Assembly (NCBI RefSeq): GCF_001586165.1
Contig: NZ_CP014608.1
Location: 3,410,001-3,474,000, forward strand
From: Obesumbacterium proteus
Lineage (GTDB): Bacteria > Pseudomonadota > Gammaproteobacteria > Enterobacterales > Enterobacteriaceae
Length of the DNA stretch: 64,000 nt
Reading direction: 5' to 3'
Part shown: one piece after another, positions 17,494-26,175 of the stretch
Position numbering within the stretch: the stretch's first letter is position 1
How the letters are laid out: the number at the start of each line of letters is the position of its first letter
Position numbers and translations under genes: made by a program
Notes under the pieces: model-generated
What the model was told of the DNA's origin: nothing
The model's input: the letters and a program-made list of their open reading frames with translations, nothing else
Databases searched by the model: none

Positions 17494-18714
17494 GTGATAG
17501 CTGAAAGCCAGCCGGGACATATTGATCAAATCAAGCAGATAAATGCTGGGGCGGTATACCGCCTTATTGATCAGCATGGCCAAATTTCCCGCATCGAACT
17601 CTCTAAGCGAGCACAGCTTGCGCCCGCCAGCATCACCAAAATTGTGCGTGAACTGCTAGAAGCACATCTAGTTCAAGAAACCGAATTTCAAGAAGTTGGA
17701 AGCCGCGGTCGTCCTGCCGTTGGTCTTATTTTAGATACCGTCGCTTGGCACTATCTCTGCGTTCGCGTGGGTCATGGTGTTATGACGCTGGCGTTGCGCG
17801 ATCTCAGCAGTAAATTGGTCGCTGAAGACGATATCGAATTGCCTGCACAGGCAGATCAACCGTTACTCGAACGCATCATTAATGAAATTGACCAATTCTT
17901 TATCCGCCATCAGCATCAGCTTGAACGACTCACTGCCATTGCGATTACGCTTCCCGGATTGATTAATTCGGCGAAGGGGATGGTTCATCGCATGCCTTTT
18001 TATGATGATGTGTGTGATATGCCGCTGGGTCCCGAGCTGGAACAGCATACCGGCCTACCGGTGTTTCTTCAGCATGATATCTGCGCATGGACGATGGCGG
18101 AGTCGCTGTTCGGGGCTGGTGAAAACTGTAGAAATATGTTGCAGGTGGTTATCGATCACGATGTGGGTGCAGGTGTCATTACCGATGGTCGTTTGCTCAA
18201 CGGTGGCCGACATAGCGTGGTGGAAATTGGTCATACGCAGGTCGATCCTTATGGCAAGCAGTGCTATTGCGGTAATCATGGCTGTTTGGAAACCGTGGCA
18301 GGGCTTGGGCATATTCTCGAATTAGCCGAGCAGCGGTTACCACTTTCACCATCGTCTTTGCTGCATAATGGACCGATCACGATTGATGCTATCTGTCAGG
18401 CGGCCATGCAGGGCGATCAGCTGTCGAAGGATATTATCAGCAGCGTAGGGAACAACGTGGGACGCATCCTCGCCATTATGGTAAATCTGTTTAATCCCGA
18501 GAAGATCCTGATTGGCTCTCCGCTCAATCAAGCCAGTGCAGTTCTCTTTCCCTCTATCAATGCGGCAATTCAGCAACAGTCTTTACCCTACTATGCGCAG
18601 GGACTGAGCGTTGAGGCTACGCGCTTCCGTAATAATGGCACCATGCCTGCGGCCGCATTAGTTAAAGAGGCGCTTTACAATGGTTCATTATTAGTTCAAC
18701 TGTTGCAAGGCTAG
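17494..18714 (+). CDS. mlc: Glucose-responsive repressor Mlc (ROK family)
   Basis: A 406-residue ROK-family repressor, the same length as E. coli Mlc. The N-terminal winged helix (SRIELSKRAQLAPASITKIVRELL near residue 33) is followed by the ROK domain with the zinc-binding cysteines in CYCGNHGCLET near residue 255. Mlc represses ptsG, ptsHI, manXYZ and malT and is inactivated by sequestration on dephosphorylated membrane EIICB-Glc. The start is GTG at 17494, with GGGAGTAGG as ribosome site about 8 bases upstream and the conserved start of the E. coli protein. Gene order mlc-ynfK-clcB follows E. coli. Confidence 0.95.
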   Translation: MIAESQPGHIDQIKQINAGAVYRLIDQHGQISRIELSKRAQLAPASITKIVRELLEAHLVQETEFQEVGSRGRPAVGLILDTVAWHYLCVRVGHGVMTLALRDLSSKLVAEDDIELPAQADQPLLERIINEIDQFFIRHQHQLERLTAIAITLPGLINSAKGMVHRMPFYDDVCDMPLGPELEQHTGLPVFLQHDICAWTMAESLFGAGENCRNMLQVVIDHDVGAGVITDGRLLNGGRHSVVEIGHTQVDPYGKQCYCGNHGCLETVAGLGHILELAEQRLPLSPSSLLHNGPITIDAICQAAMQGDQLSKDIISSVGNNVGRILAIMVNLFNPEKILIGSPLNQASAVLFPSINAAIQQQSLPYYAQGLSVEATRFRNNGTMPAAALVKEALYNGSLLVQLLQG

Positions 18715-18954
18715 CTATAACCGCACGTATTTGGCTAAATTCCTTTCTAATTCATACCCCTATTTTGGTAGAAATAACGGCACAAATAGCGGTATTTCAT
18801 GAAATTGTCACCTCGATAAACAAAATATTGAGCTAACGCAAGCTGCTGCTTTAGCGCTTCGCCTAGACTTTTCATCATTCTTGATGGCGGATGGTAATTG
18901 TCGTTCCGCCAATTTTTTGGTGTTTTTTATCGGAGATTCTCCGGAGTATCATTC

Positions 18955-19620
18955 ATGTTAAAGCGTGTTTTTGTCACAGGAACAGACACTGAAGTCGGTA
19001 AAACCGTCGTTTCTCGTGCGTTACTGCAATCCATCCATGCTTCTGGTGCTACTGCTGTAGGCTACAAGCCTATCGCCGTCGGTAGTGAAGAAACCCCGCA
19101 AGGACTGCGTAATAAAGATGCGTTAACATTGCAGGCGTCTTCTTCTATCCCATTGAATTATGATGAAGTAAACCCGATAACGTTGCAGGAAGAAATTGCT
19201 AACGCTTATACCGGTGAGCCATTGGATTACAGCCTCATGAGCCGTGGGCTTCAAAATCTGAGCGGTAAATCTGAGCACTTAGTAGTTGAGGGCACCGGAG
19301 GCTGGCGCGTCTTAATGCACGATTTACGCCCGTTATCTGAATGGGTAGTGCAAGAACAACTGCCGGTGATTTTAGTGGTCGGTATTAAGCTGGGTTGCAT
19401 TAGCCACGCTATTTTGACGGCACAGGCGATTATCAATGACGGTTTGCCATTTGCCGGTTGGATTGCCAACCGTATCAACCCTGGGCTTTCGCATTATGCC
19501 GAAACGTTAGAAGCGTTACGTCAAAAATTGCCAGGGCCACAGTTGGGCGAAATTCCATACCTGTTCCGTCCTGAGGAAAAAGATCTGTCTAAATATATCG
19601 ATCTCTCCCCTCTTAAATAA
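18955..19620 (+). CDS. ynfK: Dethiobiotin synthetase homologue (BioD2/YnfK)
   Basis: An ATP-dependent dethiobiotin synthetase-type protein of about 221 residues, with the P-loop FVTGTDTEVGKTVVSRAL at residues 5-22 and the VEGTGGW motif near 104. It matches E. coli YnfK, the second BioD-like protein whose contribution to biotin synthesis is unclear. The ATG at 18955 is used because it places the P-loop at the N-terminus; CGGAG lies about 10 bases upstream. The open frame upstream begins with a TTG and adds a non-conserved extension. Its end is 6 bases from the convergent clcB stop. Confidence 0.9.
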   Translation: MLKRVFVTGTDTEVGKTVVSRALLQSIHASGATAVGYKPIAVGSEETPQGLRNKDALTLQASSSIPLNYDEVNPITLQEEIANAYTGEPLDYSLMSRGLQNLSGKSEHLVVEGTGGWRVLMHDLRPLSEWVVQEQLPVILVVGIKLGCISHAILTAQAIINDGLPFAGWIANRINPGLSHYAETLEALRQKLPGPQLGEIPYLFRPEEKDLSKYIDLSPLK

Positions 19621-19626
19621 CGCCGT

Positions 19627-20919
19627 CTATTTACCGTAAACTGACCCTGTCCGCAGCCAGCGCGACAGGGTTGTCGCCATCACGCAGGCCAGTAATAATC
19701 CCGGTAACAACGTATATTCTCCCGTCATTTCAAACACCATCAGCGCAGACATCACTGGCGCATGCGTGGTTGCTGCCAGCAGCGTAGCCATGCCGGTGAG
19801 CGCCATCAATAATGCGATGTGTTCGCCCGTACCCGGCCAGAGCGCAAATAGCTGTCCAACAAATGCGCCTAGCGCAGCACCAATAAACAGCGTGGGTGTA
19901 AAGACCCCACCGGGAGCCCCTGAGCCACTGCTCGCCAGTATCGCAACCAGTTTACACAGCAAAATGGCCCCAATGAGTAAAGCACCCGGCGGAGCAGACA
20001 GCAACGATTGAACCACGCTGTAGCCATTTCCCCAGACCTCGGGAAAAATGATAGATAATCCGCCGACGATCAGGCCACCAAGCGCCAGCTGTAGAGGTGG
20101 AGGGAGGCGTAGCTGTTGGAAGAAATGGCTGCTGTACTGCATCAATGAGAGAAATAGTGGTCCGGCAAACCCTGCCACGACACCCAGCAGCGCCATCAAC
20201 ATATACTGTACTGGCCACGGTGCGACCAGAATTTGTACCTGATACAGCGTTTCTTGCCCACCGTTAAGTAAGTTACTCATCAGTAGGGCGCTGACCGCGG
20301 CGATCACCACGGGGCCAAGCGAGGCGAGCATTAACGATCCAAAAAGGATCTCTGCAATAAATAAACTACCCGCCAAAGGTGCATGATAGGCGCTGGCCAT
20401 CCCCGCGGCAGCGCCACAGGCAACCCACAGTTTCCATTCCTTTGGCGGTGTAAACAAGCGAGCAAAAACCGATGCAAACAGGGCGGCCAGCAAGATCATG
20501 GCGCCTTCGCGCCCGATAGCGCTTCCGCTAGATACCACAATGAGAGAGGCTAGGCTTTTGACAAGGCTGGCGGAAATATCTAAACGGCCATCGCCAGCGT
20601 CAAAGGCTTCCATATAATCTGTCGGGGCGGATGGTCGTTGATGCTGATATTTCTGAAACAGCCACAGTATAGAACCCGCAACCAACCCACCTAAAGCTGG
20701 CGTAAGCAAACGCCGCCATAATGGCAGTTCGGCCGCAGCGGCCACCAGACTTCCGCCACGACTGCCTAGGAATAACCATTCTAGTTTCAACATTGATTGG
20801 TGAAATAGCCAAACAACGGTGGCCGCGGCGATCCCTAAAATCATCGCAATAGCTAAGCGGCGCAGCATCAGTTGATAATGTTGCATATGAATCAGACGTT
20901 TCATGCGTGGTGAAGTCAT
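19627..20919 (-). CDS. clcB: ClC-family chloride channel/antiporter ClcB
   Basis: Polytopic membrane protein of the ClC family. Chloride-site motifs are present: GSAIGREG near residue 135 of the chosen form, GSGAPGGVFTPTLFIG near 320 and the start of the first selectivity segment in SLVVSSGS. It aligns with E. coli ClcB (YnfJ), thought to act in acid resistance as an electrical shunt. The start is uncertain: in-frame ATG codons at 20919, 20904 and 20886 all lack a clear ribosome site, and the open frame reaches 21024. It overlaps nothing and converges on ynfK with a 6-base gap, so both must terminate inside each other or share a weak signal. Confidence 0.85.
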   Translation of the reverse strand: MTSPRMKRLIHMQHYQLMLRRLAIAMILGIAAATVVWLFHQSMLKLEWLFLGSRGGSLVAAAAELPLWRRLLTPALGGLVAGSILWLFQKYQHQRPSAPTDYMEAFDAGDGRLDISASLVKSLASLIVVSSGSAIGREGAMILLAALFASVFARLFTPPKEWKLWVACGAAAGMASAYHAPLAGSLFIAEILFGSLMLASLGPVVIAAVSALLMSNLLNGGQETLYQVQILVAPWPVQYMLMALLGVVAGFAGPLFLSLMQYSSHFFQQLRLPPPLQLALGGLIVGGLSIIFPEVWGNGYSVVQSLLSAPPGALLIGAILLCKLVAILASSGSGAPGGVFTPTLFIGAALGAFVGQLFALWPGTGEHIALLMALTGMATLLAATTHAPVMSALMVFEMTGEYTLLPGLLLACVMATTLSRWLRTGSVYGK

Positions 20920-21045
20920 GTTTAGCCGCGGGTTAGCAATAAAGAAGCACGTTCTGCGTCGTGCGAAGGCATAAAAGTGGTAGCAGTTTAAGGGTTTTAA
21001 CCGCAGGAAGAAACTGCGCCGCAAAAATGCGGCGCTTAGGGAGGG

Positions 21046-22434
21046 TTAATGAATTGGATAAGGGGTATAGACGCCGTTTAGCGACTCGAGGAACGCCACA
21101 ATGTCATCCACGTCTTTTTGCGGTAACGAAGTACCAACCTGATATTTCAACATCAGTTTCACCGCTTCATCCAGCGTAGGGACGTCGCCACGATGGAAAT
21201 AAGGTGCCGTCAGCGCAACGTTACGCAGCGTTGGCACTTTCTGGCGGAAACGGTCACGCTCCCCCTGGGTCACATTGAGGCGGCCAATATCCGCGCTGGT
21301 CACCTTGCCGAAGGCAAAATCCTGCTTCAGTCCTAGAGGTTCGAAAGCCTGACCGCCGAGTATTTTCCCGGTATGGCAGGTGGCACATTTATTATCTTTA
21401 AACAGCTGATATCCATGCATCTGTTGGGCGGTTAGTGCTTTATCATCGCCGCGAAGATATCGGTCAAACGGGCTGTCCGGTGTGATAAGCGTTTTCTCGA
21501 ATTCAGCAATCGCATCGGTGATGGTATCGCCAGTAAAGCCTTCGGGATAAACGGCCGTAAACTGTTGTTTGAGAAGGGTGTCTTGGTTAAGTTTCCCGGT
21601 GATTTCATCCCATGATTTGGATGCCATTTCAATCGGGTTAAGCGGCGGGCCACCAGCCTGTTTTTGGAGATCTGGCGCTCTGCCATCCCAAAATTGTTCA
21701 ACGTTAAACACCGCGTTAAATACGGTTGGCGCGTTGATCGGGCCAACTTCACCGCCTACGCCAATGGATGTCTGTCGGCCATCAACGCCGCCAGCCCCTA
21801 ACTGATGACAATGAACGCAAGCAATGGAGTTATCGCCGGATAAACGCGGATCGTGATACAAGCGGAAGCCCAATGCTACTTTATCGGCCTGAACGGGAAG
21901 GGTACGCGGCAATGGCTGAACGGGTTCATTCATTAATGCCGGCGCCATATCTTTTACGGCATAGTATTTTATGCGCTGATCTTTCACCCAGTTCAAAATA
22001 CCGTCGCGCTCTTCATTATTCAGCGTTCCTGCCCAGTGCAGCGCCGTGTAGCGGGTCGGTGGCATGGTGTCGTGCTGCATGACCCATTCCACTTTAGTCA
22101 TGTCTCCCTGCGGAGGGCGACTATTATTAATGAGGCTATTGCGAATAGGGGTGAGATCAAATGATTTGTAGCCAAGATTGATGTCATATTCCATCAGTTG
22201 CTTAGCAATTGGAAGTTGCGAATAAAACGGCAGCTGTGCTGACGGGGTGTGGCAGTAATCACAGCCTTTCTCACTCAGGGTTTTCAGAACTGCCGCATTT
22301 TGTGGCGAGAGTGAAGCCTGATCGGGCATCGTAATTCTTTGCTTATCATGGTAATAGACATATCCCGCCAGACCGAGATAACCAACAACACCGACAGTCA
22401 CTGCAATTCCCAAAAGCTTTGTTATTTTTATCAT
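21046..22434 (-). CDS. yhjA: Tri-haem cytochrome c peroxidase YhjA
   Basis: Membrane-anchored periplasmic peroxidase. Residues 7-27 form an N-terminal anchor; three CxxCH haem-binding motifs follow: CDYCH near residue 58, CVHCH near 208 and CATCH near 355. The extra N-terminal haem domain distinguishes YhjA from classical di-haem peroxidases; the E. coli protein takes electrons from quinol and lets cells use H2O2 as an electron acceptor without oxygen. An FNR box lies 113 bases upstream, consistent with anaerobic induction. The ATG at 22434 precedes the anchor; the longer open frame upstream is not conserved. In E. coli the gene is elsewhere, so it is displaced here. Confidence 0.93.
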   Translation of the reverse strand: MIKITKLLGIAVTVGVVGYLGLAGYVYYHDKQRITMPDQASLSPQNAAVLKTLSEKGCDYCHTPSAQLPFYSQLPIAKQLMEYDINLGYKSFDLTPIRNSLINNSRPPQGDMTKVEWVMQHDTMPPTRYTALHWAGTLNNEERDGILNWVKDQRIKYYAVKDMAPALMNEPVQPLPRTLPVQADKVALGFRLYHDPRLSGDNSIACVHCHQLGAGGVDGRQTSIGVGGEVGPINAPTVFNAVFNVEQFWDGRAPDLQKQAGGPPLNPIEMASKSWDEITGKLNQDTLLKQQFTAVYPEGFTGDTITDAIAEFEKTLITPDSPFDRYLRGDDKALTAQQMHGYQLFKDNKCATCHTGKILGGQAFEPLGLKQDFAFGKVTSADIGRLNVTQGERDRFRQKVPTLRNVALTAPYFHRGDVPTLDEAVKLMLKYQVGTSLPQKDVDDIVAFLESLNGVYTPYPIH

Positions 22435-22546
22435 GTTAAAACTCCATTTCAGAGCATGAAATCGGGCCGCGCCAACGCTGGGTGCACAACCCTCAGAGGG
22501 CCAAATTTTGGCCTTCCCATAGTGCGGGTTGAACATTGTTGCTTTG

Positions 22547-22560
22547 TTGACCATCATCAA
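22547..22560. promoter_or_regulatory. FNR box upstream of yhjA
   Basis: TTGACCATCATCAA matches the FNR consensus TTGAT-N4-ATCAA with a single mismatch. Its centre is about 120 bases upstream of the yhjA start, compatible with activation of an anaerobic peroxidase. Confidence 0.65.
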
Positions 22561-22631
22561 TGATAGCGGCCGGCTTCGCCTATCATTGAGATAGGAAACA
22601 GCAATCAATAAGAAATCATTTTGGCTTATAC

Positions 22632-22644
22632 GTGACGCCGTCAC
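22632..22644. other. matS site 3, in the yhjA/MFS divergent spacer
   Basis: GTGACGCCGTCAC matches the matS consensus exactly. It lies in the non-coding spacer between yhjA and the DHA2 transporter and is flanked by an outer CTTATA/TATAAG inverted pair. Confidence 0.85.
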
Positions 22645-22753
22645 ATTTATAAGCGCCCGTCTTGTTCTCTCTTCTAGAGTTCACACTATTCGCCTAGAAA
22701 TTCATGGTAAGGTGTTGAGCTAAATCTCTATTCGCATTTTTCCGCGAGGCAGT

Positions 22754-24244
22754 ATGGTTGAACAGGTAGAGCAGCAATATTTACATCGAGGCATTGTGCT
22801 AACTGCTTGTATGTTAGCGACATTTATGGCCGCCATTGAGGTCACGATAGTCTCAACGGCCATGCCCACGATTATTGGCGATTTAGGCGGTTTCTCACTG
22901 TTGGGCTGGGTATTTGCTGCGTATCTTTTAACACAGGCTATTTCAATTCCGATCTATGGGCGACTTGCCGATCTTTATGGCCGTAAGCGGATGTTCTATA
23001 TCGGCGCATCGCTTTTCTTACTGGGTTCCGTGCTGTGCGGTTTTTCCCATAACATGCTGTGGATGATCGTGTTTCGTGCGGTTCAAGGAATGGGCGCAGG
23101 GGCTATCACACCGATCGCATTCACTATTGTGGCTGATATCTATTCACCCGCAGAACGCCCAAAAATTCAGGGCTATCTCTCTAGCGTCTGGGGCGTATCC
23201 GCCATCGTAGGCCCGCTGATGGGGGCGTTTATTGTTCAGCATTTTAATTGGGCATTGGTTTTCTGGGTTAACGTGCCTATTGGTATTACGGCGATGTATC
23301 TTCTGTGGCGTTATTTCCCCGAAACGGTACATCCTCGGCAGCATCCTATCGATTTTGCCGGTACATGTTGGCTAACTATCGCGGTAGCTTCGTTGCTGGT
23401 TGCGCTCTTACAGGCCGATATTCTGAAGTACTGGGTGTTCCCATTATTATTGCTATTCGTCGTTGCGTCGGTTTTTTTGCTGCGACAAGAGAAAAAAGCC
23501 CCAGAACCCTTATTCCCATTAGCGCTCTGGCGAAATGACGTTATCGTCGCCGGTAATATTGGTGGGTTGATTGTCGGCGCATCCATGATGGGCGTTGCCG
23601 CATTTCTACCCACTTTTGTGCAGGGTGTAATGGGGGGAACGCCGTTAGAAGCGGGCACTACGTTAGCAATGATGTCAATCGGCTGGCCATTGGCTAGTAC
23701 CCTTAGCGGGCGAATGATGTCGCTGACGTCCTACCGCACGACAGCAATGTTAGGCAGCTTTCTGCTTATCGCTGGAAGCTTAATTCTGCTCATGCAGCAG
23801 CCTGATAGCGGGTTGCTGTGGGGCAGAGTGGCTGCCTTTGTGATTGGCTGCGGCATGGGGATGACCAATACCACATTTCTGGTTTCAGTACAGAACGTCG
23901 CGCCCTCCAATATGCGAGGGATCGCCACCGCCTCAACGGTGTTTACGCGAATGTTAGGCTCTGCGTTAGGGACCGCTATTTTAGGCGCTACGCTCAATCT
24001 CAACTTAGACTGGCGCCTACCGGATATTCATGATCCGGTTCAGAAACTGATGAGTATGCATCAGAGTGGTGTGCAACCTGACGATAGCATGGTGAATCTA
24101 ACCAGCCAGGTGGCGGCATCCATCCATTGGGTATTTATCGTGGCGGCAATATTGTCATTGTTTGCTTTAATCACCGCGTGGCTCATTCCAGCAAAATTAA
24201 AGCCAGACAGTGAGGTTTGTGTCGAATTTGACGGCGAGTGTTAG
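22754..24244 (+). CDS. DHA2-family (14-TMS) MFS drug efflux transporter
   Basis: A 496-residue major facilitator protein with 14 predicted hydrophobic segments, the DHA2 (EmrB/QacA) topology. Family motifs are visible: motif A GRLADLYGRKRMF near residue 75, motif D1-like AIEVTIVSTAMPTIIGDLG near 28, and motif C-like GVSAIVGPLMGAFIV near residue 155. The probable role is proton-driven efflux of drugs or other toxic compounds; the specific substrate cannot be read from the sequence. No membrane-fusion partner (EmrA type) is adjacent. It is divergent from yhjA and shares a strong two-way hairpin with convergent ynfD. Confidence 0.82.
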   Translation: MVEQVEQQYLHRGIVLTACMLATFMAAIEVTIVSTAMPTIIGDLGGFSLLGWVFAAYLLTQAISIPIYGRLADLYGRKRMFYIGASLFLLGSVLCGFSHNMLWMIVFRAVQGMGAGAITPIAFTIVADIYSPAERPKIQGYLSSVWGVSAIVGPLMGAFIVQHFNWALVFWVNVPIGITAMYLLWRYFPETVHPRQHPIDFAGTCWLTIAVASLLVALLQADILKYWVFPLLLLFVVASVFLLRQEKKAPEPLFPLALWRNDVIVAGNIGGLIVGASMMGVAAFLPTFVQGVMGGTPLEAGTTLAMMSIGWPLASTLSGRMMSLTSYRTTAMLGSFLLIAGSLILLMQQPDSGLLWGRVAAFVIGCGMGMTNTTFLVSVQNVAPSNMRGIATASTVFTRMLGSALGTAILGATLNLNLDWRLPDIHDPVQKLMSMHQSGVQPDDSMVNLTSQVAASIHWVFIVAAILSLFALITAWLIPAKLKPDSEVCVEFDGEC

Positions 24245-24252
24245 AGACAAAA

Positions 24253-24276
24253 AAGGCTGCCATATGGCAGCCGTTT
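24253..24276. terminator. Bidirectional terminator between the MFS gene and ynfD
   Basis: Perfect arms GGCTGCC (24255-24261) and GGCAGCC (24266-24272) with loop ATAT. On the minus strand the stem is followed by six T residues, ideal for ynfD; on the plus strand by GTTT. Confidence 0.85.
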
Positions 24277-24293
24277 CGACATAACGCTGATAA

Positions 24294-24566
24294 TTAGTGA
24301 GCAGCCGGTGCTGGCGTACTATCGTCTTCAGCGCCGTTAGTGCGCTGATAGATGATCTTCTGCGTGTCGTTTTCGCAATGACCCACAACTTGACCACCAC
24401 TTGCGTCAGCCTGATCGTTCGGTACGACATCAAGCGTAAAGCCAGATTCTGGCACGCCATTCTTGATGATTTTCTGGCTAATATCTGCTTTGACTGTTTC
24501 ACAGGAAGCCTGTGCGGCCAGTGGAATAGCACTTAATAGCATGATGCTAAGCAATAATTTCTTCAT
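24294..24566 (-). CDS. ynfD: DUF1161 periplasmic protein YnfD
   Basis: A 90-residue protein with a clear cleavable signal peptide (KKLLLSIMLLSAIPLAAQA, cleavage likely before SCETV). The mature part has the family core CETVKADISQKIIKNGVPES, VVGHCENDTQKI and two cysteines that could form a disulfide. It resembles E. coli YnfD. The function is unknown. It follows ynfB on the same strand with a 45-base gap containing a good ribosome site (GGAT/AGGA), so the two may be cotranscribed. Confidence 0.85.
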   Translation of the reverse strand: MKKLLLSIMLLSAIPLAAQASCETVKADISQKIIKNGVPESGFTLDVVPNDQADASGGQVVGHCENDTQKIIYQRTNGAEDDSTPAPAAH

Positions 24567-24611
24567 GAAATATCCTCCAAGGATCCTTGCAAAAGCGTTT
24601 AAGCTTAATGC

Positions 24612-24980
24612 TTATGGATTAAGCGGTCGTCCGGTATTTCTATCTAAACAACGTTGGGTATTAGGTTCCCAGTACGCATTCACGTTTAAGCTTTTTTCAC
24701 ATGAATCTTGCAGATCGACGGCTTTATCGAACTTGTCGAACTGTTTCTCAACGCGAGTGTTAACTTTGTTACGCAGAGAACGCGTATCATCCCATTGTTC
24801 TTTCTGCTGGCGAGCATCTTCTTTCGTCAGAGAGTTATCCTGACCGCCGCTAGATCCAAAAACGCAGGTACTGCCAGATGCGCAGGAATCTGCAAGGGCA
24901 GAAGCCTGCCAGCCACCCAACACCATTGCTACGGCTAATGGCATCCAGCGAGCGGCCATTTGCAATTTATTCAGTTTCAA
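24612..24980 (-). CDS. ynfB: DUF1283 periplasmic protein YnfB
   Basis: A 122-residue exported protein: signal peptide over residues 1-30 (WMPLAVAMVLGGWQASALA), then a polar, charged domain with KEQWDDTRSLRNKVN and the C-terminal conserved VNAYWEPNTQRCLDRNTGRP shared with E. coli YnfB. Two cysteines in the mature C-terminal part and two near the N-terminus could form disulfides. Function unknown. In E. coli speG and ynfC lie between ynfB and ynfD; both are missing here. Confidence 0.85.
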   Translation of the reverse strand: MKLNKLQMAARWMPLAVAMVLGGWQASALADSCASGSTCVFGSSGGQDNSLTKEDARQQKEQWDDTRSLRNKVNTRVEKQFDKFDKAVDLQDSCEKSLNVNAYWEPNTQRCLDRNTGRPLNP

Positions 24981-25141
24981 TTCGCTATCCTCTTTTCACA
25001 ATAACCGTCAACCGTCTTTCAGGCCATTATTCACGATATGAAGACACTATAGCACTCAGTCAGTTCCGCTGATAGTTTGCGAAAACGTTGGTTTCAGTAC
25101 GGTTTAATGCAAAAACAGAAATTTATCGTGAAGTTACATAT

Positions 25142-25888
25142 TTAGCCGCGATAGACAGACAGCGGGGCAAAAGACTGGCTCACCGGCATCATTTCAATCG
25201 TATTAATGTTGACGTGTGCAGGTAAAGTCGCAACCCAATACACTGCTTCGGCAATATCATCCGCGCTTAATGCATTAGCATTTTCGTATGTTTTCTCTAC
25301 GCGACCTTCGTCGCCTTTAAAGCGAACGTTTGAGAACTCGGTTCCGCCGACCAATCCCGGCTCGATATCGCTAACGCGTACTTTGGTACCATGCAGGTCT
25401 GCACGTAAACCAAGACTAAATTGCTTAACAAACGCTTTTGTTGCGCCATACACATTGCCACCGGCATATGGCCAGTTAGCCGCCGTTGAGCCAATATTAA
25501 TGATATGACCTACGTTACGTTCAACCATGTTAGGCAAAATAGCTCGGGTCATGTTAACCAAGCCTTTGGCGTTGGTGTCGATCATGGTGTCCCAATCATC
25601 AACGTTTGCTTTATGCGCTGGCTCTAAACCTAAGGCTAACCCGGCATTGTTAACTAAAACATCAATGTGACGTTTTTCTGCGGGAAGGCTCTCTAATGCA
25701 TGCTGGATAGCCGCACGGTTGCGAACGTCGAGCTGCACGATAGTTAATGTATCGCCTAATTCGTCTTTCAATGTTTCGAGACGGCTCAAACGGCGACCGC
25801 TTGCAATCACCGTATGCCCATTTTTGATAAATTTGCGCGTTATCGCCTCACCGAACCCTGCGGTTGCTCCGGTTACAAATATATTCAT
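25142..25888 (-). CDS. ydfG: NADP-dependent 3-hydroxy acid dehydrogenase / malonic semialdehyde reductase YdfG
   Basis: Classical short-chain dehydrogenase of about 248 residues: glycine-rich cofactor motif TGATAGFGEAI at residues 6-16, NNAG near 83, catalytic Ser in INIGSTAANW and YGATKAF with the catalytic Tyr and Lys near 147. The E. coli enzyme oxidises L-allo-threonine and serine and reduces malonic semialdehyde in the Rut pyrimidine pathway. The ATG at 25888 follows GAGG by about nine bases and matches the family N-terminus; a TTG two codons upstream is the alternative. Confidence 0.93.
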   Translation of the reverse strand: MNIFVTGATAGFGEAITRKFIKNGHTVIASGRRLSRLETLKDELGDTLTIVQLDVRNRAAIQHALESLPAEKRHIDVLVNNAGLALGLEPAHKANVDDWDTMIDTNAKGLVNMTRAILPNMVERNVGHIINIGSTAANWPYAGGNVYGATKAFVKQFSLGLRADLHGTKVRVSDIEPGLVGGTEFSNVRFKGDEGRVEKTYENANALSADDIAEAVYWVATLPAHVNINTIEMMPVSQSFAPLSVYRG

Positions 25889-26175
25889 ACTCAATTGCCT
25901 CGTTAATTTAGCGAAAGTGCAGGCCTTTCAATCTACCAGAAGCACGCCAAATTGCCATGGTAGCGGCAGGATAATGATGAGCATCTATACTTGAAAATAC
26001 GGAAAGTTCTTAGGTAGAACAGAGGGTTGTTCGATTGAGAACCGGTTATAGATTTAGTATCATCGCTACACGTATATCTACGCAATAAAACAATCGCTTT
26101 AAATAAAATGGCGATATATTATTTGCCGAAGAGCAATGTCAGCGGATGTAATTATATGTTTGTATGGAAAATACT

